Shown: one piece after another, positions 25,540 through 40,500 of the stretch
How positions within the stretch are numbered: the stretch's first letter is position 1
Layout: each line of letters begins with the position of its first letter
DNA from: Gavia stellata
Lineage: Eukaryota; Chordata; Aves; Gaviiformes; Gaviidae
DNA length: 64,000 nt
Assembly (NCBI RefSeq): GCF_030936135.1
Contig: NC_082598.1
Location: 35,768,687-35,832,686, forward strand
Reading direction: 5' to 3'
Made by a program: the position numbers and the translations under genes
The notes under the pieces: generated by a model
The model's input: the letters and a program-made list of their open reading frames with translations, nothing else
Databases searched by the model: none
Told to the model about the DNA's origin: nothing

Positions 25540-28500
25540 TTAAAAGAAATTTCAAATAAAAAAGTGAAGTTTGGTCATGATGCAAAAGGGTCTCTTTCAA
25601 GTTTTCGATAGTAATAAGAATATGTTTCTCACATCTAATCTCCAGATTATGTTATACCACCCTAGTTATGAGATTACATCTCCCATATGAGATTACCTTC
25701 TAGAGTAAAAAAACAGTGGTATCATTCAGTTGAAGGTGTGGATGTAGAATATTAGGTAGAACAGTATTTTCATTATCCTGACTGACTTAATTGACTTTAC
25801 AAATGTACCACTGCAATTTTAATTTACGGCACTTAGCCAACAGTCCAGCTTTTAGACAACGAAAACAGAGGTAACATGTGCGAGAGTAAGACTGAGAAAC
25901 AGAAGCATCACCCCACCACTAGATTTAATCTGATCCAACATCAAAGATACTCATGATACTCTGACGGATGTTTGATTTCAGACCATAGGAGACAGAGCTA
26001 ATTAGTCTAATAATCAGTCTCTATTGTGCCTCATTCTGTATCTAGATTAAAGAAATCTATAGTAAAGATGCAACACAGTTTATAATACAGGACTTAGTTC
26101 TGCTTAATATCCAGGAAATTCTGTTATGACACTAATTTAAAAAAACCCAAAACATTGAAAATATGAAGCTGATCAAGTTGTCTCTTGATGCTGCAAAGAT
26201 ACTGACAAATAGTATCATGCCTACATATTTTGTTAATTTTTTTTCACTAATGAATACTGGCAGAACACACCTGAAATGCAGAAAGTTTAAACATGTCCTG
26301 AATTTTATAAAAAAGTAATTAAATTGATTGAGAAATCAGTCTTGGAATATGCATAGATTATTTTTCCTTCACCTGATTCTCCTGGCATAGGAAATATGTT
26401 ATTTTTAACTGATATCTAAAGTTAAAGTTGAAGATCGTCCAGCAAACACCAATGGACAGGTTTCCCCACAGAGCAACATGGGAAATACTTTTGCCTTTCA
26501 GAAATGGAATGTGTTTAATTTAGCACTTTCTCCCTTCTAGGGATAAACTAGCCTGGCTCGTTTTCATCAGCATGTTGAGCCCTTGCCAGTAAGAAGAAAA
26601 GACACTGATGTTCCAATTTAATACTGCTTATCACCAGCTCATATAGCTGAGAGGTAACTGAGAAGTAGGACTGTGTTCTGGACATGGAAGGGCTCCACAA
26701 GAGGTTTAAAAACCATCCACTAGACACATTTTTCCAGGTATAAAAATATGTCATGTACAGTAACAATCAGCTCTTGTACTATTTTGGCTTGCATTCCTGG
26801 AAATAAACAGCTCAAAAACAATAGTAAAGTTCTGAGCTTTGTACGAGTAGAAATACGGGAGCGACATAAAATTGTGAACGTGTGGATCTGTACACTCATT
26901 CTCATCTCCTGTCAAATAATGATTGCCCTGGTTTAGAAAGAAAGGTCATTTGCCAACTTTATACAACTGCAAAATGACTGCCAGAGTCCCTGGGGAGATT
27001 CTGCAGATGCAGATGCAGGGCTGAGCGAACAGATTGAAAACTACTTCCATCTCAAGGCAAACCCACAAGGACAGGCTTGTGGAAGCCCATCCATTCAGCA
27101 GACTCTCACTAGAGGAAGTCTTAAGGTAATGAGTGGGGAGCTACTGGCAGATCTTCCAGAATTGCAGAATGAAATGGGAAGGGAGAAAGAATATGAATAC
27201 AGTATGGAAAATCAAATGTATAAATGTTCTAAACCAGATGTTTATTCATTTGCAGGAGGGGCATAACTCCCATTCCCTCAACGAATGGGTTATTTACACA
27301 TTTGATTACATACTGACAATAAAAAGTACACTCCCAGAACAGAATTATGGCAGAAATGTGCTTGGGAAAGCAGCAAATTCCAGGGAGAACTATGAATCCC
27401 CAGGATATCTGTGGATGATGAACTGCGTATTCAATTCATAATTATACTGACGGATGTGCAAACCTCATCTCACCTGTATCTATAAAGTTCAGGACTGCCT
27501 ACACAAAATTTGCCTAGGCTCCAAAACATACCTTTTGACAAAGTATGAAACAAGTCAGCATCCATAAATTGGTTCTTGATCCATCTGCTCCAGGAACATG
27601 GTTTGAGACAGCTGCACATTCTGCTCATGGATGATCCATGCCCTCTTATTTTGGAGACCTGTTTTCACACACCTGAGAAACATGCAGATGCCTAAAGGAT
27701 GGCAAAAATAACAGATCAGCGAAAGGCCATTGTCATCTCTGCCTGACAGAAATTACTCCAAATTTTGAAGATGTCAGGCTCTGTGTCTGGCAGAAGCCTA
27801 AGTAAGTGAGTGACGTTTCACCCATTAGTACTACATCCATTAGGTACTTTAAATACCACAAGTGGGCTCGGTGCTTTCCAGTGAATATATGAAAAATCAG
27901 TAAGTCTCCACAGCAACAAGCGAGCACTGGACTGTGTAATTTTACCCTCTAGATCAATTTGTGGATGTATATATAAACAGATGGAAAGGAAGCTGTTTAC
28001 ACTGGCGTAGCAAAGTGATTATTATAATCAACATAACCAGCTGATGTGACATTCACAGGAGGAATTTAAATAAATTCTGTGTTGCTTTAAATTAACCAGG
28101 TGGCAATCTTTAAGCTGTGCTTTAGACATGGATTCATAGAGCTCACACCAAAAACAAGGATGTGTTTCAGGTCCAATTTCTTGCCTTTGGATCCTGTTCC
28201 AGTTCAACAAGCAGAGGATGATTTCAGAATTAATTAGCAGTGCCTGCACTCATTCTTTAGTTAAAACAGGAAATTACCAAGAGGACAGAGTTTTAAAAGC
28301 TCTATGCAGATTGACAGTCACCACTGAATTTCTGAAACAAATTTCTACAATTTCCATTTAGTTTTGTTGATGTGCTACTTCATGGCCTTCTGGCTCTTAT
28401 AACCCTGTCATCTAAAAAGGTAAAATATCATAGATTCTATCTATAGCAGTTTAACTACAGGTAGTGGGCCGCAAAATGCTTTACCGTATGATGAAAGAGT

Positions 28501-31500
28501 ATCAGGCATGAGCTGTTGATCAGTGAGTGAACACATATATGACTATAATTAAGTTACAAATTCAACTAAGTTATGGGATGAACTAAGTGGAAATGAACTT
28601 GTGTCCTAAAACTTCCACAATTTAATTCATTTAAAAGTAAGTGAAGAGATGTAGAACCATTAGGTCCAGTTTTGCATTAACACAGGTGCAACAAGTTTTA
28701 AACTTCGCTTGCCCTCAGGCAGTTTCAGGAACTGCTCCTAAAACAAGAGATGTGCTTCCAGTTCTTCCAAGGTGGGATTTGTCTATTCTTCACCCCAAAG
28801 CATATCACTTGAAAATACTTTTATTTCAAATTACCTAGATGCTGTGGTGTTGGTTTTTTCCAAAAGTCATCACAATTGCTGTGATGATCTTCATGATACA
28901 GAGCACATCAGTGGGAGCAATTAAATACTGGTAAAGTAGTTCAGCCCCTAAGTCACACTGATACTAGTATCTCCGTACTAGTGTATTAAACTGCAGCAAG
29001 ACATTGGGCCATAATTATCCATATTATTTAATCATTAGCATACACTTTGGCATAATTTTGGCCCATGACAATGCTCACAGGCAATGTTTGGTCACGGTTC
29101 AAGGGATAGCACATCCTGCAGTTGTTCCCAACAGGCAATTTGGACTTGGCTGTCCTGTTTTGAAGCAGAGAGGGAAAAGACTGCCACTAACCCTCGGGGC
29201 TAAGGAACAGTTTCTCAGCAGTATTAGTTACAAAAATAAACATGGCTATAGTTAAAAAGCCAATATTTCCTACAACACAAGTCCCAGGGGACTGGGATTG
29301 TCTCTCAGGAGACAATCAAGACAGCAAGGGAACTGCACAATTTGCAACATACTGTAGAAGCCTCCAATTCATTCAAAAACGTGAGACATAAAACCTCATC
29401 CCTATCACATAATGACTGGACAGCCAACTCGGGGCATCCACAGCATCCTGGAATGGCAGCCAGGGGATCCTGCTGCCCTGGGAGGGGAAAAGACCAACAT
29501 AGGCACGGATGGCCACCTAGCCTTGGGCAGGAACCTTGATCCTCCGCAAACCAGCAAGCAGCCTCCTCTCAGGAAAATGAGCAAATCCCTGCAGATTATT
29601 CAAGTAAAGGAGGTTTTTTTCTCCCATGAAGGAAGGCCATTGTACCACACCAAAAAGAACCCAAAAAGGTTATTTGGAAAAGAAAATGTGAATCTGACCC
29701 AGCATTCTAGTTTTTAGGGTGCTCAACTGGGAGAAGGCAATCCTAAACTTCAGGCTCTGTTGCCTGGACAGCTGATTGATCAGTTACATTCAAGCTCTTC
29801 ACCAATGCAAAACACCACAGCAGCCCCTGTCACAGGCACAGGTTTCTGTCACACACCTCACAAGGTTCCTGCGTCTTCCCCCGTCTGGGTGACTCACAAG
29901 GGTACGGTCGTGCACAGGCTCTTTCCTTCTCTCCTGCTCTTGGAACCTGAACGTTCAAAGTACCATTTCAGGAAAGCAAGACAGTAGACATCAGTTCTCT
30001 CTAGCAAAGGAGGAATTAGGGATGAGACTCGTATCTCTGAGAGGACCACCCCACCAGCCTGCCTTGGTGCCAGTTACAAAGGAAAGAGCACAAAGCCGAT
30101 CCTCACGAGAGCACTCTGGTTTGCACACACAGCCTTTCCTTCCCTGACAGCCTAAGCTCCCATAAGAGGCACAACTGAGTGAAACACCTGAATTTTTTCC
30201 CTTCATAGCTCTCGGTGGCATCTGGCTCTGCCTCAGGTTGCCCCGAGCCCACTGGGAGAAGCCCAGAGCTGCCTGCCATGCTGGTGCAGCAGCTCGCCTG
30301 CCTCATGGGGCTGCCCACCATCAGGAGATAGCATCCGAGCAGCGCCAGCAGCAAAATCCAGACTCATTTCAAAGCCGTCCCTTTCCCGCCAGCCTTCACA
30401 CTCCTGCTCTGCAGGGATTTACAGTCTGTTCACCTGACCAAGGCATTGCATACTTTTTGCTTTCCTTTGGGAACAGTGCAGCCCTCTTGCCTTACACCCC
30501 TCTCAGTGCATCTCTGGTTTTCATCCCCCCTTGGGCAGTCTCCCAAAGTTGTATGAAATCACATTATTCCCATGAGGGAGTGGGGCGGGACAGGACAGTG
30601 GCTGCCCTGGGGCACAGAGATGGCGAATGAGGCTTCTTGGGGGGTGAAATGGGGGCAAAGCCCCTTGGTGTGGTCAGGGCCCAGACTATGCCTTCAAACC
30701 CTTAAAACTCACTGCTGCCTGGGTGTCCCTCCTCCATTTCATGGTTTCGCATAGGAACAGCAGCAGCAGTAAATGGTACCTGACCTCACTGTTAGTGCAA
30801 ACCAGGGAGGGAGCAGCTGAAACACCTCCACATTTTCACCTCTTGAATGGTCTGTCGAGGTAGAGACAAAAGCTCCCTGGAGGAGAAAAACCCTATTTTC
30901 AAGGTCAGTCATGAAGTTTCAGAATACTATTTCATGAAAACAAAGTGAAAAAGAAAGATGTAGCAATATGCACAATTCATTCTGTGTCAACAAGGACAAA
31001 ACTGTTATTGACATCTGTCACAAGGGGGTTAATAAGCTCCACCAAATGCTAAGTACTTTTGTGTTGAATGCACCATTTGAAACTTTCAGGGTGAAATAGT
31101 GTCCTGGAAGATGTGCCTGAAAAATTCCCCAAAGCAAGGAGTAAACAAAATACTCTCTGATCAGTTACTTGTCTTGTGGCTTGAACAGCTGCAACCACCT
31201 TGTCTCCTTAAGGGTTACCCAAGCGGCAGCGAAGCACCACACAAGTCTGGGTGCTAGTCATTGCAGTTGTATGGGGTACCTGGGCCCAACCCTCTTTTGC
31301 ATCCACGGTATAGGAAAAAATTACAATAAGCCTTTTCCAGCATGCTATAGATAAGCTTAGATCAGTCCGTCTGCAGGTAACCAGCACAAAGAGTGTAATA
31401 CAAGCATTTTAATCATAAACTAGATAAATTATGCATGTATACATCGTGATGCGGTTTGGTTATTTTTTTCTTAGCGAGATTTTAAGTATCCCAGCTATAA

Positions 31501-34500
31501 TGCTTAAGAGTACAGAATTTTTTTTCTTAGTGATTTTTTTTGTTGTTTTTCAAAATGTAAGAATAATCAGAGATTAAACACGCATTCAGATATGTGACAG
31601 AACTTTTCCCACCTCCTGAGCCAGAATTACGTTATTTTCTTTTCAAGATACTCCAAATGGATTTCTGAGTTCAGTTCATATGAAACAAGAACAGCAAACT
31701 GAATACCATGACTATCTGCTCTGCTGTAAGGGGTTTTAATGTTGCATTAGAAGTTGTAAGACACACAATAAAGAAGAGAAAGAAAATAGTCTGTTTTTTA
31801 AAATAAACCAAGAATGATCACAGAGCAATAAATGGCACAATAAGCAATATGTCAAAAGGGGAGCAGAAAAAGAAATGCCAAGAGAAGCACACTTACACTG
31901 AATGTCCCTTTAGCAGAGAGAGAAAAAGCAAAGGCTGAACTTGACAAGGCTGAAAATAAATTTGACAGTCTTAGACAAGAAATGTAAGATGACCTCAGCT
32001 ACGCTGATTTGAGTAAGCAGCTGTAAACAGATGGCCAAAAGAAAAAAATCTACGTACTTTCAAGTATAAAATATTCCTGGGACTGTAGAGACAGTGTTGC
32101 TGATTATGAATGAGGTCTGAAGAGTCAAACTAGATGGTGCAATGTAAAAAATGCCAAACATTATCTTCGGAAAACAATCTAAAAAGTCTTATTGTAGTCT
32201 AAACAGAAAAAATATCTGTCACTGAATCTAAAATATCTAACCGTAATAACTGAAATTCAGTGAAAACTAAAAGTAATAGAGCCATTGTAATTAAAATCCT
32301 TGGCCACCCTTGGTACAATAGTAAAGAGGATATATTTGAATGACAGTGGAAATTTTATCATATATTATGTCTCTTTCTGCAATTGAATTAATGCAGAAAA
32401 ATCACACAATAGCCTTGGAAGTCATTACGCATTCATTTTTAATAAAAAATATTGATTCTGAATAAAGCAGTCTAATTGCTAGCAATTTACATTGGAGGGG
32501 AGGGGTGTGACTGCTGGAGCTCTGTTCTGAGTGTCCTCAGCTATGAGGTACATGAAATACTTTGTCTAACCTCCCCATAAAATTTCCTTACGCCCAGCCT
32601 TGCAACAATTTCACTGGGCAGTTTTCTGAAGCAGCACTATAAGCCATGTATTCTTTTGAAACTGCAGGTATACTCAAGTGTTTCTTCTGTGCATGTCTCC
32701 CTTCTACACCAGTAACAAACTCATCACCAAGTCTGTTTGGATTTTAGAGACCTTCAGTGACAGAGGCTTTCATGTTCCTCAGGTTGTCAGCAGATAGTTA
32801 GATCAGCTTCAAGATAGATGGGGGTACAAACGCTATTATCACATTCCCCGGAGGTGTGCAGACTTCAAATAAATTTGAAATCATTACTTCTGTTTTTCTC
32901 CTGTCCACCAGGAACTGCAAAGGGCTTTTTGTGCTGGAGAAATATTTGATTTACAGCTTTCATTTATTAATTAGAAATCTGCAAAGATAAGAGGATCATT
33001 TTTAACATTTGGTTTGCTGAACTTTCCTCCATAATAGTGAGCCCTCACATTTAATCATTCATGATACTCTGCACATTCAGAATCTGTGGATGATGTGCCA
33101 TTATAGTTAAGTTTTTTTCCTCAAGAGTGACTTGCATTACTAAAAATGTGAAAAAGGAAAAAAAAAAATTAATATTTCATTTTGCATGTGGTGCTTGTTC
33201 TTTTGGAAAAAAGGACTGCAGAAGTTGCATATTGCACAAATATTTTAAACTTAATGAAAGCTCAACAGCGTATCAGAAATAATTCTGCTTTTTCTTTAAT
33301 AAAAACATAAGAATTTGGTTTGGGTTCCTATAAAAAAACCGGAAGTACTTTTCAGCACTAGAAAATAACTGACTTTTTAGGTCAAGCTCCCCTAGATTTA
33401 CTTGTAAGGCAACTTTGCATCATTCTCATGTATCAAATGTATCATCAGTTTAAGCTCTTCGCCACTGTATCAAAGTTCCTTTGTTTTATTTTTTCAGTTT
33501 TGAATGAAAACTACTTTCAATATTAAAAAAAGCTATTTATTGTGGTCTAAATAAACTTTCAATTGTGTTTTATATAAACCTAAAAGTGTACATTAATCAT
33601 AGTTGAAATGACGATGGCCAGCTATAGCTTTCTGATTGTGGCTGCTGAGATTGTGAGTGCTGTGAAAATCCATAACCTGCAGATGATTAAAAGAAAATAA
33701 TGTCTTCAGATGTCAAATTGCTGAAGGGTGCTGGACAACCTTCTCCACAGCCCTACCAGATGGTATGTTTCAGTTTCTATTAGAAAAGGACTCCATCAAG
33801 CGCATTAAAGCACCTGGATAGGGATTATTAGAATGTAATAACGGTAAAATGGTAAATGACCCATACTTTTCCCATAGTCGATCAGGCTATGGAAAAGGAA
33901 TCATGGAGGTACACATGCATGCCTGCACCAGCAAACGGTGCAGGTAAGGGTTAGTACTAGTTCAAACATGAACAGAGATGAGAAGTGCAGATAAATACTA
34001 ATCACGGAGCCTATTCCAAAAAATAACTGTTAACAGAGAAAATCCTACAGTTTGCTGTGGGTTTGACATCTAATTCTGGTGATAAGATGTATGGTGGAAT
34101 GATATAACCATTTTGACTGAACTGGCCCAAAACAAGGTTTCTGCCTCATTTTTCTTTCCAGGGGGATGAGGAGGAGAGGAAAATGGAGGACGGGATGGGG
34201 AGGGCAGGAGACAGCTACAATTTCAGCTCCATCTCTGGAGCATCAAAGCATAAAAGACATTCTGTATTTATGTAAACATAACATCTGCATTTTGAGAGGA
34301 AAAGTAGCAGCAATAAAAGTAAAAAACAGAATGCCACACATCTGTAAGACATATTGGATTTTGCTACTGTTAGCTATGAATATGTATCTTGTATGTGTGT
34401 TCAGAACTAAAAATAAAAATCGTATTTTGCTCTTGAGCTTCTTAGAGCAAAGGCTGTGGGATTTGGTAGGGGGTTGTCTATAATTCTTAACAGAAAATAA

Positions 34501-37500
34501 ATAACGATGTTTCTTAAGTCCAAGAGCTCTCTCTAAAACTCTATTTGCTATACATTTTACATATTGATAAACATATTTGTATTACAAATTAAATAGTCTT
34601 GTAATTATTTCAGTGTTTCTTTTTATTTGTACCATCTGGGTCCAGAATTTCCAAGTAAACATACTTATGCTTTGAATTCACAGATTAGAGTCTCGGTACT
34701 GCTCATTTTGAATCTCTGTTGCTATTAATATATTTGAAATTGCTTCTGCTCTAGAGAGGGGCTTTCCTACAGATCAAAAGCCTGGAGAAATTTGTAAATA
34801 AGTTATTTCGGCTGTAACAATCTCCTACCCAGCTGTCATTCTCACTTTCTTGCATCTTTGTTAGCAAACCGAGATCAAAATACATCCAACATTAGCAATC
34901 TCTCAAAACATATAGCTTTTTCATAACGGCATCTGAACATAAAAGTTGAATGCTGTAACCAATGGCATGATAGTACAGTGAAACACCCAACCTGTCCATG
35001 ACTTACTTTTCTGATGGTTGGGCCAATTTCAAATATGTCAAGAGCTATGAGCAGTTACTGTCTGTTACACATTTTCATTTAGAGAAAAAAATCTTTTCCT
35101 TGTATCCCATAAACTAGATTTTCAAAGCATAAAACTTAATTTGGCCACACTTTGTTTTAAGGTCTGCTGTCAGACTGGGATATAGTGGTTGTTTTTGTCA
35201 GGCTAGAAAATTAAAAAAAAAAAAAAAGAGACCTGTTAAAACCAGTTATTGTTATCTAATAAAAACCACCGCTCTTCAGGGCATGAGCCAACCATGTCAC
35301 TTTGAATAGGAATAAATGTTCACTATCAGGTTTCTGTTCCCTTCAGCTAAAAATCCAGATCCTGCTCTTTGCTTGAGACAGTGTATCAAATGGGGACATC
35401 CCATGTAAAATACCTGTCTTGTAAGCAAGCCTGACTGATGAGGTAGTCAAAATTCATGTGTTTTCTTTATATTAACTTGTTTCTACCTTAGTTGAGGAAA
35501 TGAATTTTAAAGTGTAATTAACTTGTGTATTTATTTGGTTTATATTGTCTTTTTTTTACTGAATTGACCTTTTCTTGTATTTTTTACTAGAATAAAAAGG
35601 AGGCTAGGGTCACCTGATTTATCTTCTTTACACAATCCATACCTTTGTAACAATTCAGATTTAAATTAGAAAACCACAGCTGTGTATTACTTTTTACCTG
35701 TTATGTCAATGAAACAAGTGAAAAATCATGTTAGACTGCCCATGTTAATTCTGTTCTCTGTGATATTGCCTGGAAGAGTTAGTGCACCTCATCTCCGTGT
35801 TCCCACTGGGCCACTTGTACCTAAATCAATCCTCCTTTGATCTGCTTGAGAGGAGAAATTGAGCACTCTATGTAGTTAATGATATATAAATCTCCTAGAT
35901 AAAATAATACAAAGCATTACATAAACATACACATAAAAATAAATTAATACATGTATTTATTTACAAATATCTATATGTAGGCATGCCTCAAAACATGTTG
36001 CATGAAGATGAAGGTACATAGATACTTAGGAAATAATAAGGTTTTGCTTATTCTTGAAAGTCAATTAATACCTTATTTTTTAAAATCACAGTGAATAAGT
36101 AAACAGTGCATACTTTAAAACTACCTCCATTAGGAATATTTAGAATTTTGAACTACAACTGCAGTGATACCCACAATGTACAATATCTCCTCCAACAGCA
36201 TTTGAGAGGCAAAAAACTGTAAAAATGTGTAAAATAAAATGGAAAGTTGAACTCTAATGACAAAATTGACTGTCTAACAACCCTTGTCAAATGGCTGCAC
36301 AGTGAATTAAACCACCTCATCTGCCAGCTTTGGGAAACACGTAGCAGTTAAGACCTATGCTAATCATGTGCGAGAAAAATGGCTGCTTCACACACGCAGA
36401 GCTCTTACACATATGCATATGCTGCTCTCCATAATTTTCCACTGAGGAAACCCAGCTATAGAAAAGATCCATTTTGTAGTGGATATTTCCAACTCGAAAT
36501 GGGGTGTTTGTCTTAAGAATTTGATTGACTCCATTGGCACCATCAGAGGCTTTGCAATCCCCTGTTTGTCAGGGGTTTATTTACTTTGCAAACCTCTGAA
36601 CGGATCAGAATATGACATTTACTTGAAACACCTAAATGACTTTCAATGAGTCATTCTGCAAATGACTTTTTCCTTCAGCCTCTCTAGGATAACTCAGCCC
36701 TACTTTCCAGAAGGGAAATACAAGGGAATGATCAGCTGCATTTCACATCATTATGATGTTGACTTTCATTGCACTTCCATGCAGAGGTCTCAGTCAGTGA
36801 TTACAGCTCTGTTTTACTGAGCATTCACCCAGTGTAATACACTGAAACGTAGTTCCTCTCATTTTTCTCGTAAGAAATTAGTCCTTTTTTTCATTACAAG
36901 GCTATTTAGTATTCAGTTGGATTTTTAGCATTTAATGCAAAAACAAGGGAAAAACAAAGAACACAGTGCTATCAAGGACTGAAGTGTCTCCATCCACTCA
37001 GGAAATACAGTAGATGTCCTCCGTTGTCATGCTTTGCCTTGCAAGACATAACCTCATTCATTCACCAGGATTAAAGGCTATTAATCTCTTTTTTGCATTA
37101 TCTATAACTTACTGCATAAAAATATTCCTTTGAACATAAAATAAAATTTCCTCTTTGTGGTCTGAGCCATGCAACTATATATATTTAATCTCTAAATTCT
37201 TAGAGTCATGCTTATTCCTAATTCCCCAGAAAACAGGATAAACATCTGTAGCATTAATATCTGTTATCCACCTTTAAAAGAAAAATTCTCATTGATGACC
37301 TCCATTCAAGCACTGACCAGAAATTGTAGCAAGCTTTATCTTAAAAAAACAACCCAAAACAGGTTTAAAGAAATAGTATTTTCTCTTGGAATCTTTTACA
37401 AAGTATCTTTCTGTTTCCCAAATAAACATTTACAAAACCCAACCCACTCCCCGTCGTTCTCTCTTCTTTTCACTGTTTTTATAGTTGTCTCTTCATCTTC

Positions 37501-40500
37501 CCAGTCCTTTCCCTTTTTATTTGTCTTCTACTCTTTCAGGATAACTTTCACTGACCAGATTCTACCCTGATTTAAACTTTGGGTGGGTTTGCCACTTATT
37601 AATCATGATACAGAGCATGAGCATCACAATTCCACAAAACCTGCAGGGAAGAGCCTGCACTGCAAAGTGACTTCCACTGAATAAAATCGAACTGCTGGGG
37701 AAGGAAGGGGAGTGACGTGCAAAAATAATCCCTCTTTTTCTTCCTGCAGCAAAGGTTACTTTCTTAGATTCTACAATGAAGATCAGCATCAAATATCTCC
37801 TTATGTCCTTTGGTCTGAATGCAGCAAACATTTAGATACCTGGTTAACCTTAAGCACACAGTTATTCAACGGAGTGCTTTACTTAAATTGATTCCTCACT
37901 GTCCTACTCTTGCATAAATATTCTTAATTACTTGAGATGAATTCAAAGTGCGTGTAATTTTATATTGCAGCCTATGAATAATTAAACTTTAATTATAGTT
38001 GCTTTAGGTTTTTTAATCATTCAGGTCAAGACTTACAGTCTTAAGTGTTACACACATTTTGAATATTTCATCTACTGACGGTTCAAATTAGCACTTAGCA
38101 AAACTCTTCCCTGGCACTTTATGAATTTTAAGAAATGACCTAGAGGGCTAAATTTGTCATTGTTAAATCCTTCGTGCATTGTGCCTATAACTGAGAAAAC
38201 AGCATGACGCTTCTTCACAGGGGAGATTTCAGACAATCCTCATGTAGGGAAAAGAGGCAGGACCATAAAATTTTCCATTATTTTTCTCTCTATGCAGGGA
38301 CAGAAAAAGTCCTGGCTAGAAAGTGATACGTTCTGCCAGCTTTTGTCAGAGTTGGATTATATACTGAATATGCTTTGATCTTCACAGAAAAATGTCACCT
38401 TTGCTTTCCTCCCCAATATCCAGCAAGTAGTACTCTGGCCACCTGGGGATCAAACCAAGAAGCTTCTTTTTCCAGAAAAGTCAAGTAAAGCTGGTTTTAG
38501 ACCACGCAAGGCTTAAAAATAGTCAGATAAAACAAGAATTTCAAAACCTCAAGGCTGAGGTTCCTCTTGATCCTGGCTTTGTGTCAGCTTTATGTGCAAG
38601 ACCCTGTCGATCTTTGTTGCAAACCCTTCTGTTTCCTTTGATCCTCACCTCTCTCTGCCCAGCTGGAAGTCAGAGCACCACTTGACCCGGTGTTAGAGAG
38701 AGTGAGCTGCAACAGAGAGCTCTGTTTCCCCAGGTAATATCCTGAGTCAAAATCACCTCTAGCATGACCGTCTTCTCCCTCATCACAGAAGAAATTCTGT
38801 AAATGTTAATGGTTCAACATCTTCAAGTCAATGACCCCCCCACAGCTTAAGTACTTCCTAATATCAAAACTGCGAACACATGTACTTCCTTTACTACCTT
38901 TTGCATAATATTATTTCCAGTCAGTGACCAGCAGTCCAGACACACCCAATATGCAATTTTGCAATACTTAAAATACATTTTATTAACACCACATAGTAGC
39001 CCAAAGTTGTCCTCAAAGGTTAAGACTCTCTCCTCTCTGTTACAAAGAAGTAGCAAGGAATAAAATAGGGCAGAAAGCTGCTGAATCCAGAGCCGTGGAG
39101 AGGAGGTGAGAAGGAGCATTTAATGCAACAAGGAAAAGTTCAGAGATCCTTGTGCTGTGAGCTATGCTGTTCATAAAGGTCTAAGCTACACTCCCTTCTA
39201 AACTGTGCAGTCAGTCCTGAAAGCAACTAGACTGAAAAGCGTGAGGTTAGTGCAGACAATTTTACATTTGCTAGGCTAGTCTTAGAATCTGCTTTTCCTA
39301 AAATCTCCAGGCCATGGTTCCTCAAGACTGCTAAAGTAAAAGTTGTGGGATTCACTTTCTCCTTCTCTTCTGTTTTGTTGTGAGAAAAATGAAAGATGCA
39401 ATATGACACAGAATTGGGAACTCCATCTAAAATCCAAGAAAGGAGTCAATGCAAGATTTTTACTTTCACCCTTCTTCCACAAAAAAATCTGTACTGTAAA
39501 ACTAGTATTTAAAGCCCTTCCCTGCTGATTCCCATAAATGGAGCAGTTCATTATCCAAACTACTGCAGTTGCTTGAGAAAATGTGTTACTTGCTCAGTCC
39601 CAACACAAACAGTCCAAGCAGCAGCCACTTCGCAACCCTAATATAGCACTTGAGACAGGCTGAGCCCAACTGAATAAGATGGTAGCTCCTCTGGTCTTAA
39701 CACTTCAGCTGTGCCTGTGAGGTATCGAATAAATCTGAAGCTGTTTCATCAGACTGTGAACAGAAACAGCACTTCCAGGATTAACAGGACACTGGATTTT
39801 TTTCCACAAAGCAAGTGAAAATTCGTATTACAAAATGAAATGCCTTCTTTCTGTCTAAATATTAACTGAAGACTTCACAAATTACCAAAATTGTTATAAT
39901 ACTGAATGCATGATTCCCAAGGAACTGAAACTGGTCATAAAATAGATCTGAAGAAGATGACACAGTTTAAGGTGAACACATGTATAATCACTACTTGCTT
40001 GTGAAAAAAACCACGATATTTCTTTCACTTCAGAAAACATTGAAAAAAATTATTTGAGACTGTAAGAACAAGATTTCTTTGGTTTCCTTAGAAGAAATTA
40101 TAAATTCTACAGATTTAGGAGCTTAAATGCCTGTAGAAATGCTTAAAACTTTATTAAAACTGAACTAAAAAGCAAGCAGGAACACCATAAGCCAGAAATG
40201 CCGTAAGACAAAAAGAATTCTTTCCCTAAACTCCTCCCCTGCTTATATTCAATATCTCTCTAAGCTTCATTTACTAGGACACTTGCACGCAAGCCAGTTG
40301 GGGATAATGACGTAACACAAGATCTGAGTGCAGTGTTATTATCTATTCAAACTCAGAGATAAGGACATAAAAATCACAGCAGGTCAGGCCACAGGCAAGA
40401 GCCTAAATCAGGTTTTCTAACTCCTCCCTGCAATGCCCTTATTTATATCATGTAGCATACGCTTGAGGTGACAGAGACAGCCCTACTCTGACGATGTTTA

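Noticed and set aside
30238..30630. 130-codon frame in a GC-richer island
   Set aside because: There is no recognisable domain, and open frames are expected to be longer in GC-rich DNA; frames overlap on both strands.
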